Source: Sequoia sempervirens | Lineage: Eukaryota; Streptophyta; Pinopsida; Cupressales; Cupressaceae | Direction: 5' to 3' | Length of the DNA stretch: 64,000 nucleotides | NCBI GenBank assembly: GCA_007258455.2 | Contig: VDFB02000003.1 | Location: forward strand, 42,163,986 to 42,227,985 | Shown here: in pieces, positions 33,869 to 44,980 of the stretch | How the letters are laid out: every line of letters begins with the position of its first letter | Numbering within the stretch: position 1 is the stretch's first letter | Notes under the pieces: generated by a model | Told to the model about the DNA's origin: nothing | Seen by the model: only the letters and a program-made list of their open reading frames with translations | Databases searched by the model: none | Program-made: the position numbers and the translations under genes

Positions 33869-34859
33869 TTAGAATTTAGGTTTAAGCTCCTCGACTCCAC
33901 TTTCCTTGATCAATGACTGCTTATAGGGTTGTAGTCTTAAAAAAACCAAATCCCCAACTTGAAATGTTCTTTCAGTTCTGCTTCGATCAACATAAATCTT
34001 TTGTTGATTATGGGCTTGATGTAGATTATTTTTGAGTGTATTCATAAAATCCATATTTTGTTGCACAAAGTCCTCGGCTCTTGGTACATGGCTTCCTTGG
34101 AGGATCAAACTTCCAAATGAGGTGGCCTTGTATCCATACAAGGCCTTGAAGGGACTCATCCCTATTGACATGTGATGTACGGTTTTATAACAATATTCTC
34201 CAAGGTGCAAGCATTTGATCCATGCATTTTGTTGACCTGAAACATAGTTCCTTAAATATCCTTCTATCCATTTGTTTACAATTTCCGTTTGTCCATCAAT
34301 TTAGGGGTGGTAGCTTGTGCTTGGTGTGAGTTTTGTCCCTTCTAGTTAGAAGAGTTCTTGCCAAAACAGGCTAAGGAATCGACTATCTCTATCATTGGTG
34401 ATGTTTCTAGGGAGGCCATGTAATTTGAAGATTTCCTTGAAGAAGACATCGGCTACTTGAGGAACCCTATAATCGGTGGATATTGCCATGAAATGTGCAT
34501 ATTTTGTAAGGTGATCCACCACCACGTATATGCAATCTTTACCTTGTACTTTTGGAAATCTGGTTATGAAATCCATAGAGACACTCCCATTTTTGATTAG
34601 GAATGGGTAGTGGCTATAGGAGACCTGCTAGATGGGTTTATTCTGCTTTGTTTTCTTTGACAAGTTATGCATTCTTGAACATGTTTAAGGACATTTTTCT
34701 TGAGACCCTTCCAAGAGTATTTTTCCCTTGCTTAAAAGTCTTGTAGTACCCTTGGTGGCCTGTTAGAGGATTGTCATGGTATTCTCTAATGATATTTTCC
34801 TTCATCTTGGAGTTTGGTACTAGGAATACCCTATTTTTGTATAGGATAAGTTCTTCCAC
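33869..34859 (-). pseudogene. Integrase of gypsy element 1
   Basis: The zinc-binding part reads NPLTGHQGYYKT; CITC follows in a shifted frame (about 34660). The core includes CIYVVVDHLTKYAHFMA and GLPRNITNDRDSRF, keeping the two catalytic aspartates. The glutamate region falls in a frameshifted stretch. The C-terminus has GEYCYKTVHHMSIGMSPFKA, LYGYKA and VGDLVFLRLQPYKQ. Several breaks make it inactive. Confidence 0.88.
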
Positions 34860-35026
34860 TTCCTTATATTCTCCATTCGATATATTCTCTTCTAGGATGT
34901 CACTAGCTTGTGGATCTTTGGTGTATTAGGCATTGATGAAATTTTTTCAATATGTGGAAATTCTTGTAACAGGGCATAGATGGGGTCTTCACGACATAGC
35001 ATCTACTACAATGTTGTTTTTCCCCT

Positions 35027-35470
35027 TCATGTACATTCGATATCAAAATCATAAGCTTGTATTCTACTCACCCATTTTTGTTGTCTATCATTTAGATCCT
35101 TTTGGTTAAGGAAGAATCTTAGGCTATTATCATTAGTTTTTACAATGAATCTCCCACATACTAGGTATTGCTTGAATTTAGCTACAACATGCATAATTGT
35201 TAGCATCTTCTTGTCATGAATGAAATATTTTTTTTCGGTTTCGTTTAGTTTTCTACTTTCAAAGATGATAAGATGTTTGTTTTGCATTAATATGGCTACA
35301 ATGCCTTCGCCTGAAGCATCACATTCTAAGTCAAATGGTAATGAAAAGTCTGAGATTGCTAAAACGAGATAGGAGCTCATTACTTCCTTAAGTTTCTCAA
35401 AAGCTTGTTGTGCCTTTTCATTCCAAGTGAATGCACCCTTCTTGGTTAAGTCGGTCAATGGGGCCGTCAA
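35027..35470 (-). pseudogene. RNase H domain of gypsy element 1
   Basis: An uninterrupted 147-codon stretch reads TAPLTDLTKKGAFTWNEKA, then LPFDLECDASGEGIVAILMQ with the expected catalytic Asp, ESRKLNETEKKYFIHDKKML, and TNDNSLRFFLNQ. It is the best preserved part of the element. Confidence 0.9.
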
Positions 35471-35499
35471 TTTTGAGAAACCCTTGACGAATCTTCAAT

Positions 35500-36286
35500 A
35501 GTAGCTACAAAATCCCAAGAATCCTCTTATGTGTGTTAAGGATCTTGGTTTTGGCCAACTCCTTATGGCTTCAATCTTCTCTTCATCAATGCTTACACCT
35601 TGAGCACTGATTTTGTGTCCTAAGAACAAAATTTCCTTCATCCTGAATTCACACTTGGGTAGCTTGGCAAATAAGGATTGTTGTTTAAGTATTCTAATCT
35701 ATATGTCTGAAGTGTTCCTCCCAAGTTCTGCGACAGATTAAAATATTGTCAAAGAAAACTAAGAAGAATCTCCTTAGCTGTTTTCTAAAGATGTGATTCA
35801 TACATGATTGCAATGTAGCAAGGGCGTTGGTTAGTCCAAAACGTAGGACAATAAATTCAAAGTGTCCATAATGGCATCTAAAAGCTTTCTTGGGGACATC
35901 TTTTGCTCTTACTCTTATTTGATGGTACCCTAAATGTAGATCAATCTTTGAAAGATATACTACTCCATGAAGTTCATCGATTAGTTCATCAACTCTAGAG
36001 ATGGGATATCAGTTTTTGATGTTTTTTTTATTAAGTGCCTATAGTTGATGCACATTCTCATGGTTCCACCTTTCTTTTTCACTAGTACAACAAAGGAGGC
36101 AAAATGACTAGAACTAGGTTGGATATGTCCCATTTCCAATAACTCCTTTATGACTTTCTTAATTTCTTCTTTATATCCCCATGGGTGACTGTAAGGTGTG
36201 GTAATAACAGGTTTTTCCCCTTCTAATTCAATGGTGTGCTCAAAGCCTCTCTTTGGTGGTAGTCCTTGTAGAATGTCTTCAAACAC
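35500..36286 (-). pseudogene. Reverse transcriptase of gypsy element 1, active site altered
   Basis: Motifs seen in order: ILQGLPPKRGFEHTIEL, VVLVKKKGGTMRMCINYRHL, then LSKIDLHLGYHQIRV, HYGHFEFIVLRFGLTNA and VFFDNILI. The catalytic pair expected as F-F-D-D is F-F-D-N, so the second Asp is lost. Stop codons and frame changes follow between the polymerase and RNase H. Confidence 0.88.
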
Positions 36287-36510
36287 CCTTTTGTTCTTTT
36301 TTAAAATAGGTGGAATTTCATTGTGTATAGTTTTTCCCTAGGAGGAAGACTTGTTAAGAATCATGCATTGTGCAGCCCATTCTCCTTGTTCATGTCTAAA
36401 AATTCTTTCCATTATCTTGGATGAAATTACTCTTGGTGACCCATCGAATAGCCCTCTTGAGAGGACTTCTTGTCCCTTATGTTTAAGGAAAAGCTCAAAT
36501 TTTGGAAGGT

Positions 36511-36765
36511 CTAGGTAAAAATGCCCCAAAGATTGTATCCATGGGGTACCAAGATTACATCAGTGTCCCCTAAATTTACTACGTAGAAATCTTCTTTGAT
36601 TGGATATTTTCCCAAGGTCATGCTTAGTTGGGGATTTTTTTTAGCACATAGGGAAGTGGATCCATCATCCAAGGCTACTTTAAAACCCTTAAAATCTTTT
36701 GTTTCTAATTTCATTTTTGTAACCAAATTTTTATCAATAAAGTTGTGGGTTGCCCCAATATCCAT
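36511..36765 (-). pseudogene. Aspartic protease of gypsy element 1
   Basis: It begins MDIGATHNFIDKNLV, matching the retropepsin-like D-x-G-A-T-H motif, and includes ALDDGSTSLC and DFYVVNLGDTDVILV. A stop follows at the junction towards the polymerase. Confidence 0.85.
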
Positions 36766-36959
36766 AAGGGTGATTACTTTTTTCCCTTTTATTATACTTT
36801 TGATTCATAAAAAGGTGATGCTTGGAGGCTCTAGAGATGACTGCTAAGGTTCCTTGTTCTTCTTCATTGTACCTTATTTTCTTTCTTGGATTTGATTGTT
36901 CTTCTTCATTGGATATTGCCTCTATATTTCGTGCCTTGCTTTCCTCTCCACATGTGTCC

Positions 36960-37090
36960 TGACCCCCATTTTTCCTTACATTTGAAGCACAAACTTTTCT
37001 TTTTTAGATCCTCTCATTTCCCTTTAAGGTTTTCTTGTTTACAAACATGCATAGGATCCCATTTTTCCTTGCAATTGAAACATAATTTTC
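36960..37090 (-). pseudogene. Twin zinc knuckles of gag, element 1
   Basis: Two adjacent repeats read CFNCKEKWDPMHVC and CFKCKEKWGSGHMW. The last Cys of the second is Trp. This C-x2-C-x7-H-x-C spacing is common in plant gypsy gag. The reading passes through stop codons. Confidence 0.75.
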
Positions 37091-37199
37091 CCTTTCAAAA
37101 TACTTTGTGGTCATCTTCAGAAGGAAATTCCCCTTTATGCCCATTTTTCTTATAGGGAGGTTTGGTGTGTGTGTTTGATGACTTGTCTTTTGTGGATGT

Positions 37200-37845
37200 T
37201 TCTTCTAGCTTTAGAGCCTTATCAATGGTGTCATCGAGAGAGGTGGGATCAAGGGCACTTACCAACCCTCAAATTGAATCTTTTAACCCTTCGACGAATA
37301 GGTAGCTGAGTTGATATTCGGTAATCCCTAACACCCTTATTGAAATTATTTGGAATTCAACTATGTAATCTTCTACGGATCCCTATTACCTTAGCTGTGT
37401 TATTTCCTTGAATTCTTTTTGGGGGTCTTTTTTGTCAAATCTTTTTATGAATGTGTGTAAATTCATTATAGGAGGTTATGTTATTGTGTCCTTGGGTGAA
37501 GATGCCATGATGCCACCATTCATGGGCCAATCCCTCTTAATGTAAGATGGAAAACTAGATAGTGTCTTCTTTTGTCATAGGGCTAAGGGTTAAATAGGTG
37601 TTTAACTTTTGAATCCATGCATGTGTTGTGATTTTCCCCAATCCATCAAAGTTGGGAAGAGTTAATTTATTCACCTTTTGTCTCAAATCTTTACTAGGTT
37701 GCCTCTTGTCTTTTTTTGATGCCTCCAGTTTCTTAGCTTCACAAAATTCCTTGAATGGGATATTCCTCCTAAAGTCCAAACTTGAGTAGGCTTTGGCAAT
37801 TTCTTCGATGCTATTTGGAGGCGGGTTATTTTCTTCGTTTTCCAT
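37200..37845 (-). pseudogene. Gag capsid region of gypsy element 1
   Basis: It starts MENEENNPPPNSIEEIAKAY; NKLTLPNFDGLGKITTHAWI follows, then NTYLTLSPMTKEDTI and a stop. Later readings keep retrotransposon-gag features (HEWWHHGIF) in broken frames. Confidence 0.78.
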
Positions 37846-38233
37846 TGGTATAACTTCTTTCCTAGGTAGGAATGAAGGTCTTGGTATCCTAGGGGTGAAA
37901 GATGTTATTACTCTCTGAATAGTTAGAGTTTATGTTTCTCCCATTTAAAGAGTGGGGTCTAAGGGTATTGATTGTAATACTCATGTTTTGTAGGGCTTGG
38001 AGGAGTGCTTGGTTTGTTTTCTAGTTTTGTTCCATAAAAGCTTGCGCTATCTTTTCATTGTTTTCCATGAAGGCCCTAAGTTCATTTCCCATTTGTTCAT
38101 TCATTTTATTGTTTCAAGTAGAGTTGTTATTGGTTGCAAGTTTCTTTTTTTTCTCTTTCTAGTGCTCTTTGAATATGTTGCATCAACTATCTTTGATCCC
38201 TCAAGCTAGTAGGAATGATGCTCTAATACCAAT

Positions 38234-39624
38234 TGTAATGTCCCCTTCCTGAGATTGCCCCAAATCTTGCCCTAGAATCACAAGTTTAATGTAGTTAGGG
38301 TTATAACTTGTCAATCAAATTCTTTAAGCAAGATGAATCTTGGTTTAGGTCCTGTAATCATGTTAGATAATATTGAAAATATAATTCATATGATCAAAAC
38401 ATATATAATAAATGTCTTATCTATTTAAACCATGTAAACAAAATAACTATTTCAAATTTATATAAACTACACAATATCTATAGTTCATGATGGAAGATTA
38501 GCTATAATAGGAGTTGGATGAGAAACATGATAGGGCGCCCAAAGCTATCCTCATGCTAAGCCCAAGGGCATATATACTATCCCTCTTGGCCCCAAGTGGT
38601 AGACACACGAGCATCCAACCTGGGGTGGTGTGCTTAGTGGATAAACTTGTATCTGCCTTCCCTATCCTTGCTGCCTTATCCATCCTTCTTATGATTGAGA
38701 CTCCTTGAATCCATCTCAACATCCAACCCATGTAGAGATCAAAGGGAAAGCTACAATGGGGTGCTCGTAGATTCTCCTATCTAAGCCCAACGGTAGACAT
38801 TCACCCCCTTGGCCCACAAGTGATAGATATGCGGGAATCCAACGTGGGGTGGTGCACTTAGAAGGAAATATTGTATTTTCTCCCCCTTGTATTTACCCAC
38901 TACACATGGTTTCTTATTGGGAATGATCAATTTAATGACTAATAGGAATCTAGTTTGACCAACAATTACATCAATAAACATATCCAGATTCATACGAGAT
39001 TATACAATAATAAAAATATCATTATTCACAAGAATCATAATAGTGCATACCACAATACTTGCTAAAATATAAGACTGCTATATTTTAAGATGCAAATATA
39101 CTAACAAATGCTGACTTCTACCTTTGTCTGTTGAGTGCAGATAGTTATGATTGCATGCTCCAATTTCCTTCCTATTCAATCTGTTTTTAATATTAAGAAG
39201 ATATTGCTTCCCCCTGGTATCACTACTTATGTTCCTTTTATACCCTCTTTAAATCTTGAAGAGAGGCGTCCCTATGTAGAGGGGACAAAGAGAGGTATCT
39301 CATTTTAAGTAGGCACCCTTTCATTTATTTGATCGCTGCAATATTAGTAAAACTAATCGTGACCTCTTTTCTTGTTAAAATATAATCATGCCTTGATCGC
39401 TGATCTTGGTTATTTATTAATATACCTTCTTTAATATGTATTGATCGCTGATATTATCTGTTGCCTTTCATACCAATGTAATCTACTGTCCAAAAAAATG
39501 GTTGCTCCACTTAATTTCTGTGAGGGTTATGATTGGGGCATGACAACTTAGTTTAAAGGCAACAATTTATTATTGGAACATGTTGCAATTTTCCTAAGTG
39601 TTGGGAAAAGTCGAGGGCATGACA
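38234..39624 (-). repeat. LTR B: shared LTR between gypsy elements 1 and 2
   Basis: On the minus strand it begins TGTCATGCCCTCGAC (plus 39624) and ends GGGGACATTACA (plus 38234), 1391 bp, with TG...CA ends. Its left edge abuts the primer site of element 1, so it is that element's 5' LTR. Its right edge abuts a polypurine tract (GGGAAGGGTGAAC on the minus strand, plus 39625-39637), so it is also a 3' LTR for the sequence to the right. It carries the same internal duplication as LTR A. Confidence 0.88.
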
Positions 39625-40788
39625 GTTCACCCTTCCCGAGATTGCTTGTCCTCAAGTAACTTCAAATTTGGATGATTGAAAATATCGACACCCTCCCAAG
39701 TGTCTTTCGTAGGAATCCCTTTCTACTTAACCAGATACTTAGGGATAGTTTTGTTTCTTAATTTCTTCTCCTTTATGTTAAGAATTATCTCCGGTTCCAC
39801 TATCAAATTACTTTCATCGTCCAATGGTGGAAAATTTTGAACATAGAGTGACATGTCCTAGCACCTTTTTGAGACAAGAGACATGAAAGACATTATGAAT
39901 CCTGCTATCAACTAGTTGTTCCAACTCATAGGCAACCTCTCCTATTCTTCTCAAAATATTATATGGTCCTTAGAATCTAGGTTTAAGCTCCTCAACTCCA
40001 CTTTCCTTGATTGATGATCTCTTATAGGGTTGTAGTCTTAAAAGAACCAAATCCCCAACTTCAAATGTTCTTCCAGTTCTGTTCTAGTCAACATAAATAT
40101 TTTGTTGATTCTGGGCTTGATGTAGATTATCTTTGAGTGTATTCAAATTATCCATGTTTTTTTGCACAAAGTCCTTGGCTCCTGGTACACGGCTTCCTTG
40201 GAGGATCAAACTTCCAAATGAGGTGGCCTTGTATCCATACAAGGCCTTGAAGGGACTCATCCCTATTGACATGTGATGCGTGGTTTTATAACAATATTCT
40301 CCAAGGTGCAACCACTTTATCCATGCATTTTTTGACTTGAAACATGGTTCCTTAAATATCTTTCTATCCATTTGTTTACAATTTCCATTTTTCCATTAGT
40401 TTTGGGGTGGTAGCTTGTGCTTGGTGTGAGTTCTATCCTTGCTAGTCGGAAGAGTTCTTTCCAAAACAGGCTAAGGAATCAGCTATCTTTATCATTGGTG
40501 ATGTTTCTAGGGAGGCCATGTAATCTAAATATTTCCTTGAAGAAGACATCAAATACTTGAGGAACCCTATAATCGGTGGATATTGCCATGAAATGTGCAT
40601 ATTTGGTAAGGCGATCCACCACCATGTATATGCAATCTTTACCCTATACTTTTGGAAATTCGGTTATGAAATCCATAGAGACACTCTCCCATTTTTGATT
40701 GGGAATGGGTAGTGGCTGTAGGAGACCTCCTGGATGGGTTTATTTTGCTTTGTTTCTTAGAAAAGTTATGCATTCTTGAACATGTTTA
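39625..40788 (-). pseudogene. Integrase and chromodomain of element 2 (same family as element 1)
   Basis: This aligns with 33522-34685 in order and sequence: polypurine tract, chromodomain end, VGDLVLLRLQ-type region, GEYCYKTTHHMSIGMSPFKA, and core with GLPRNITNDKDS. The similarity stops abruptly at 40788, within the zinc-binding region after the word CTTGAACATGTTTA, where sequence of another gypsy family begins. Confidence 0.86.
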
Positions 40789-41699
40789 GAGTAGATTCAC
40801 TGCAATTCTTGGCTGGTTCCACTACAATTCCTTAGGCCGATATAATGTCCTAGATAGTGCACTTTAGGTTGAAAGAAAGAACACTTGGACAATTTCCCAT
40901 ATAATTTATGATCTCTCAACCTTTACAAAACTATTCTTAAATGCTCCTCATGCTCTTGCAAAATTTTAGAGTAGATTAGAATTTCATCGAGAAATACTAT
41001 CACAAATTTCTCCAAGTAGTCATATAAAACATGGTTCATGAGACTCATGAAAGCAGAGGGGGAATTTGTTAGGCCAAAAGGCACCACTAAGAATTCATAA
41101 TGGCCATACCTAGTTCTGAAAGTTGTCTTTGGAATATCTTCTTCCCTGATTCTTAATTGGTGATAACCCGACCTTAAAACTATTTTGGACAAAATAACAG
41201 CTCCCTTCATTTGATCAAACAAGTCATCAATTCTAGGTAGGGGATATCTATTTCGAACGGTTACCTTGTTCGATATCTGGTAATCTATGCACAACCTCAA
41301 TGTTTTGTCATTCTTCTTAATGTACAAAATTGGAGCTCCCCAAGGGGACACACTAGGCCATATCAATCCTTTCTCCATTAGATCTTTCAATTGCATCTTA
41401 AGCTCTTGTAATTCAGCAGTGTTCATTCTATATGGGGATTTTGAGATAGTCTTATCCCCTAGAACAAGATCTATTGTGAAGTCCATCCATCGCTTAGGAG
41501 GTAATCCTAACAATTCTTCTGGAAAGACATCACGGTGCTCTTGGAGAATGGGATGGTCTTCAATGCTAGGCGTGGGATCATCATTAGCCTCTTCTACTTT
41601 TGCGAGATAAATTTTGCTGCCCTTTCTCACTGCCCTCTTGACTTGCATGGTTGAGATCATTCTCACCTCCACTGGCTTCCTAATTCCTTGAAGAACCAC
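40789..41699 (-). pseudogene. Reverse transcriptase of a second gypsy family
   Basis: A 258-codon open stretch on the minus strand has [92 protein letters not shown] and [13 protein letters not shown]. The catalytic pair normally D-D is D-E. The word choice resembles Tekay/Del-type gypsy elements and differs clearly from element 1. Polymerase tail motifs (CSFFQPKVHYLGHYI) follow after a stop. No RNase H follows; integrase of the other family is joined instead. Confidence 0.9.
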
Positions 41700-42060
41700 T
41701 GATCTCCCTTGATCATCTAGACATTCGATCTACTTGTTGTAGCAATCCAACTTGGCTTGGTGCTTTTGGAACCAATCCATCCCAAGGATTAAATCTTAGG
41801 ACCCTAACAGAGTGACCCATAGATCTAGCTTGGTCCTTATAATACCTAGGTCAATTTTAGCTCCTCGCAGGAAAAATTTGATCTTTTATGTCTTACTCGA
41901 CCCAAAATCAACTTCCATCTTCTCTTGACTAAGACTCTTATGATAAATTTTACTTTTTTGAATAGTAGGGGAGGAAATAAAACTATCTGTAGCTCCTAAA
42001 TTTTCCAAAATAGAAATAGGTTAGTTGAGAAGGATACCTTGAATTTCTATCGATGGCGCC
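41700..42060 (-). pseudogene. Protease region of the second gypsy family
   Basis: The reading includes LGATDSFISS, where the usual D-S-G-A-T-D motif has lost its catalytic Asp-Ser, and DLILGMDWFQKHQAKLDCYN, typical of gypsy protease ends. Stop codons interrupt it. Confidence 0.72.
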
Positions 42061-42109
42061 TATTGATCCACTTGACAATTATCCACGGCTGCATAACTTC
42101 TTGCGGTGG

Positions 42110-43275
42110 GTTTGGTGGCTTTGTTTAGATTCTTGGGACACTCACTCATATAATGATCACCTCCACACGTCCAACATCCATTCACTAGCCCTTTTGGGTC
42201 CTCTCCTCTCTTGGAATCACCTTATACCACTTGCCTAGATGATTTCTTTCTCTTGTCTCCTCTATCTTTTTGACATTTTGACCCATGGTTCTCCCTATAG
42301 TTTCGGCCCCTCTTAATCAACTAAGAAGCCTTTCCTTTAGATTTAGCCTCTTGTTTATCCCTTTGCTTAATATTTGAGTAGTTGGAGGAATGCGTCTTTT
42401 GTTTGCATTTTTGTTTGTTGTTATGCTTTTCTTCCGTGACCAAAGCTACCTCCACATCCTGATTTAAGCTTTTAGGTTGAGTGAGCTTGGTTGCATATAG
42501 AATATTCTTATTCAATCCCAAGATAAACTAGTTCACCCGATCCTCTTCTTCTTTCATATATGGCACATGACAGAGTAAGTATTTGGCTATTGACGTTCTC
42601 CCTTGGCGCAGTGTATTGAATTCGGTCATCTTTTGGTCTTGATGATGAGTTCAAACATGTACTCCTTGCAAAACTAGTTGGTGAACTTCTCCCAAGTTAG
42701 TTAACTAATATCATAGTTTTTGATTTCCACCAAATGTTCCCACCACAACGAGACTTCTCCTTCTAGGTGATATATGGTGATCCTAGCCTTAGTGTTGGCA
42801 CTTAATTCCATCAACCCAAAATACTTGTTCATTCCTATGAGCCATGCTTCAGCGGAATCCCAACCTCCAATCCCATCAAACTTAGGGGCTTGCATTTTCT
42901 TCAATTCTTGAATTAGTGGGTCTTTTCCCACTCCTCGTTGCGACTCTAATTGAGAATGAATGTAGGTGGGAATTCTGGAGCTGCTCTCATGTTCCTAACT
43001 TATATTCACATTGTGCTCCTTATTTGGCTCTTTAGTTCCTATGCTAGTGCTGTGATTAGTTCCTATGCCAGTGTTGTGATTAGTTCCTATGCTAGTGTTG
43101 TGATTAGTTCATTGCTCCTTTTTCCTCGTCAAATCCTCAATTTGTTGCTCCTATGATGCTATCTTTGCACGAAGTGCTTTCAATTCAGCTTGTAATTATT
43201 TAGGTATGGTAGGAGGTGGAGATGATGCACCCCTACTTGCACGTAGCATTTCAGTGAGGCTAGGGATTTTTCCCC
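42110..43275 (-). pseudogene. Gag of the second gypsy family, with octapeptide repeat
   Basis: It includes a capsid piece, KKMQAPKFDGIGGWDSAEAW and LEGEVSLWWEHLVEI, and a zinc knuckle CWTCGGDHYMSECPKN. The N-terminal part holds a 24-bp tandem repeat (43027-43112) translating to repeats of N-H-N-T-S-I-G-T. Stops break the frame. Confidence 0.8.
43027..43112. repeat. 24-bp tandem repeat within gag
   Basis: Units of TTAGTTCCTATGCYAGTGYT plus GTGA recur about three and a half times, in frame with the gag reading on the minus strand. Confidence 0.88.
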
Positions 43276-43617
43276 TCAAATTTCTCTTCATTGAATGAAA
43301 TTGATTATGTGAGATAAAGAGTGTTATTTAAGTGTCTTTGTTATTTTGTTTTAAATCTTGTCTTATATGAAATTTAGAATCATGGAGAAATTCATACGCA
43401 ACATAAGATTCACAACATTTAAAAATCCCATTCCCATTTCTCATATTCACCATAACACATTACTTATAACATATATATATCCTCATATTTTTCATTAATA
43501 GTTAGCAACTTTTACATAAGTGACACAATGTTTATTTAGTACTAGTTCATTGTCTTGTACATAGCTTTGATTACAAGTAGGAGTCTACTCCTCTTTGGGT
43601 TCTTCCTCATATGAGGT

Positions 43618-43995
43618 TCATGTGTTTACAAAAATAGCAACATGTACATGATCATACTCCACAATTGCTTCCTTAGTGAGAATAGGAGTATTGTGTCCAC
43701 AACCAAAAGGGAGGTCTCGAACAACTGAGGGCCTAGGTATAGGGGTTGGTTGGGGGAATTTTTTTAGTGGTTCATGTTCCTTGTCTGGTTTATCCAATCC
43801 CTTTCCCTTTTGGAGTTTTATTCGTTTGATCATTTCAGCCAATGGATCAGTGTCAGACATGGTTTCAGTTGTTGTGTCTGGCCCTAGGGTAATAGGGGCT
43901 TTGGATCCTTCTGGTTTCTTTTGTTGAGGACGTTGTTTTTCCAAGGCCTTCCTTCCTTTTCCTTTTTTCCCATGACCCATGATGATCAATACCAA
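43618..43995 (-). CDS. Unrecognised 125-codon ORF in the 5' leader of the second gypsy family
   Basis: An open frame begins at the minus-strand ATG at 43995, with a second ATG (MGHGKKGKGRKALEK) at 43980-43978, about 70 bp downstream of a primer site. It is rich in Lys, Pro and Gln, with no hydrophobic segment; middle words are SDTDPLAEMIKRIKLQKGKG and PTPIPRPSVVRDLPFGCGH. I do not recognise the family. Position suggests an extra leader ORF or a gag N-terminus; a chance ORF is possible. Confidence 0.4.
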   Translation of the reverse strand: MVLIIMGHGKKGKGRKALEKQRPQQKKPEGSKAPITLGPDTTTETMSDTDPLAEMIKRIKLQKGKGLDKPDKEHEPLKKFPQPTPIPRPSVVRDLPFGCGHNTPILTKEAIVEYDHVHVAIFVNT

Positions 43996-44052
43996 ACAAT
44001 CTTATTAGTGCAAAAAAAGAGAGAGTACCTAGGTCCTAGTGTCGAGTTCTAA

Positions 44053-44064
44053 GCTTTGATACCT
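44053..44064 (-). other. Primer binding site of the second gypsy family
   Basis: On the minus strand AGGTATCAAAGC is one base from TGGTATCAAAGC, a tRNA-Met-type site. The sequence to its right, ending GGGGGGTTGTTATAT in element orientation, should be the end of that family's 5' LTR. It does not match LTR B. Confidence 0.65.
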
Positions 44065-44980
44065 ATATAACAACCCCCCAACAAAAGGAAGAAATTATGA
44101 GCAATTTTTTTCAACATCATTGCAAGAAGGATCACATAGAAAGTTAGAATCATATAAAACAACAACAATGGAGTTCAACTTATAATATTAATCATCATTT
44201 CAACTACATATTCTACTAGTACAAACTTGCTGCATTAATCAATAAAGAATGCTGCTAATTGAATTGCACATACCTTCATGATTGTGATTCACGATTTCTT
44301 CATGTCCCTGCTTGTTTTGGTTGAGGTGGGGTGCAAAATGATCCCAACCAAAGTGGATTCAAACCCTATCCACCCCTCCAAGAGGATTAAGTGGACCGTG
44401 GTGAGAGAGAGATGTCATTCAAACCCTTAAGTTGTGTGTAAAATGTCTCCATAGTGACCTTTTTCCAAGGTGCACCTAGCTATGGTAGGATTATAATACC
44501 TTTTTCAATAGTTATAAAATTATGTAGGGAGTTAGTTATATCTACTTGAGCTTGTTGGGAATCCACTTTCCTGCTGTCCATCTGTTGGCTAAGCAACCAA
44601 GGGTATCCATTGTTGGTGTAGAATTCTCCTAGACTATTGACCATCTCGAGCATAGTATTGCTTCTAGACTCTTGTCCATTTTGAGAATAGTACTTCCCAT
44701 AGACTATTTTTCATCTCAAGTATAGTACTTCCCCTATTCTACCGTCCATCTCAAGCATAGTACTGCCCCTAGACTATTGTCCATCTCAATCACAATACTT
44801 CCCCTAGTCTATTTTCCATCCTGAGCATAACATTGCTCCTAGACTACCATCCATCTTGAGCATATTACTATTCCTTAGCTCATGCTTAGCACTAGACTAA
44901 AATTAGGTTTCGACACAAGATCAGTAGGTTCCCATCTTAGTTACAACCATGTGTGGCACTACTAGTTATTTCATTTAAGA
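44065..44980 (-). repeat. Probable 5' LTR (LTR D) of the second gypsy family, outer end not fixed
   Basis: This is placed by the adjacent primer site. No second copy is in the window, so the outer boundary is unknown and may extend beyond 44980. It contains the 35-bp minisatellite listed separately. Confidence 0.45.
44629..44878. repeat. 35-bp minisatellite, seven units
   Basis: Seven imperfect units follow the pattern CTAGACTATTGTCCATCTCA then AGCATAGTACTGCCC. Units differ by several substitutions each. Confidence 0.88.

Larger units (their letters stand above)
33522..38233 (-). mobile_element. Ty3/gypsy chromovirus element 1, internal region
   Basis: The minus-strand order from the right is primer site, gag, zinc knuckles, protease, reverse transcriptase, RNase H, integrase, chromodomain, polypurine tract, which is the gypsy order. 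The primer site TTGGTATTAGAGC lies at plus 38220-38232, directly left of LTR B. Stops and frameshifts interrupt every domain, so the element is dead. Individual domains are listed separately. Confidence 0.9.
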
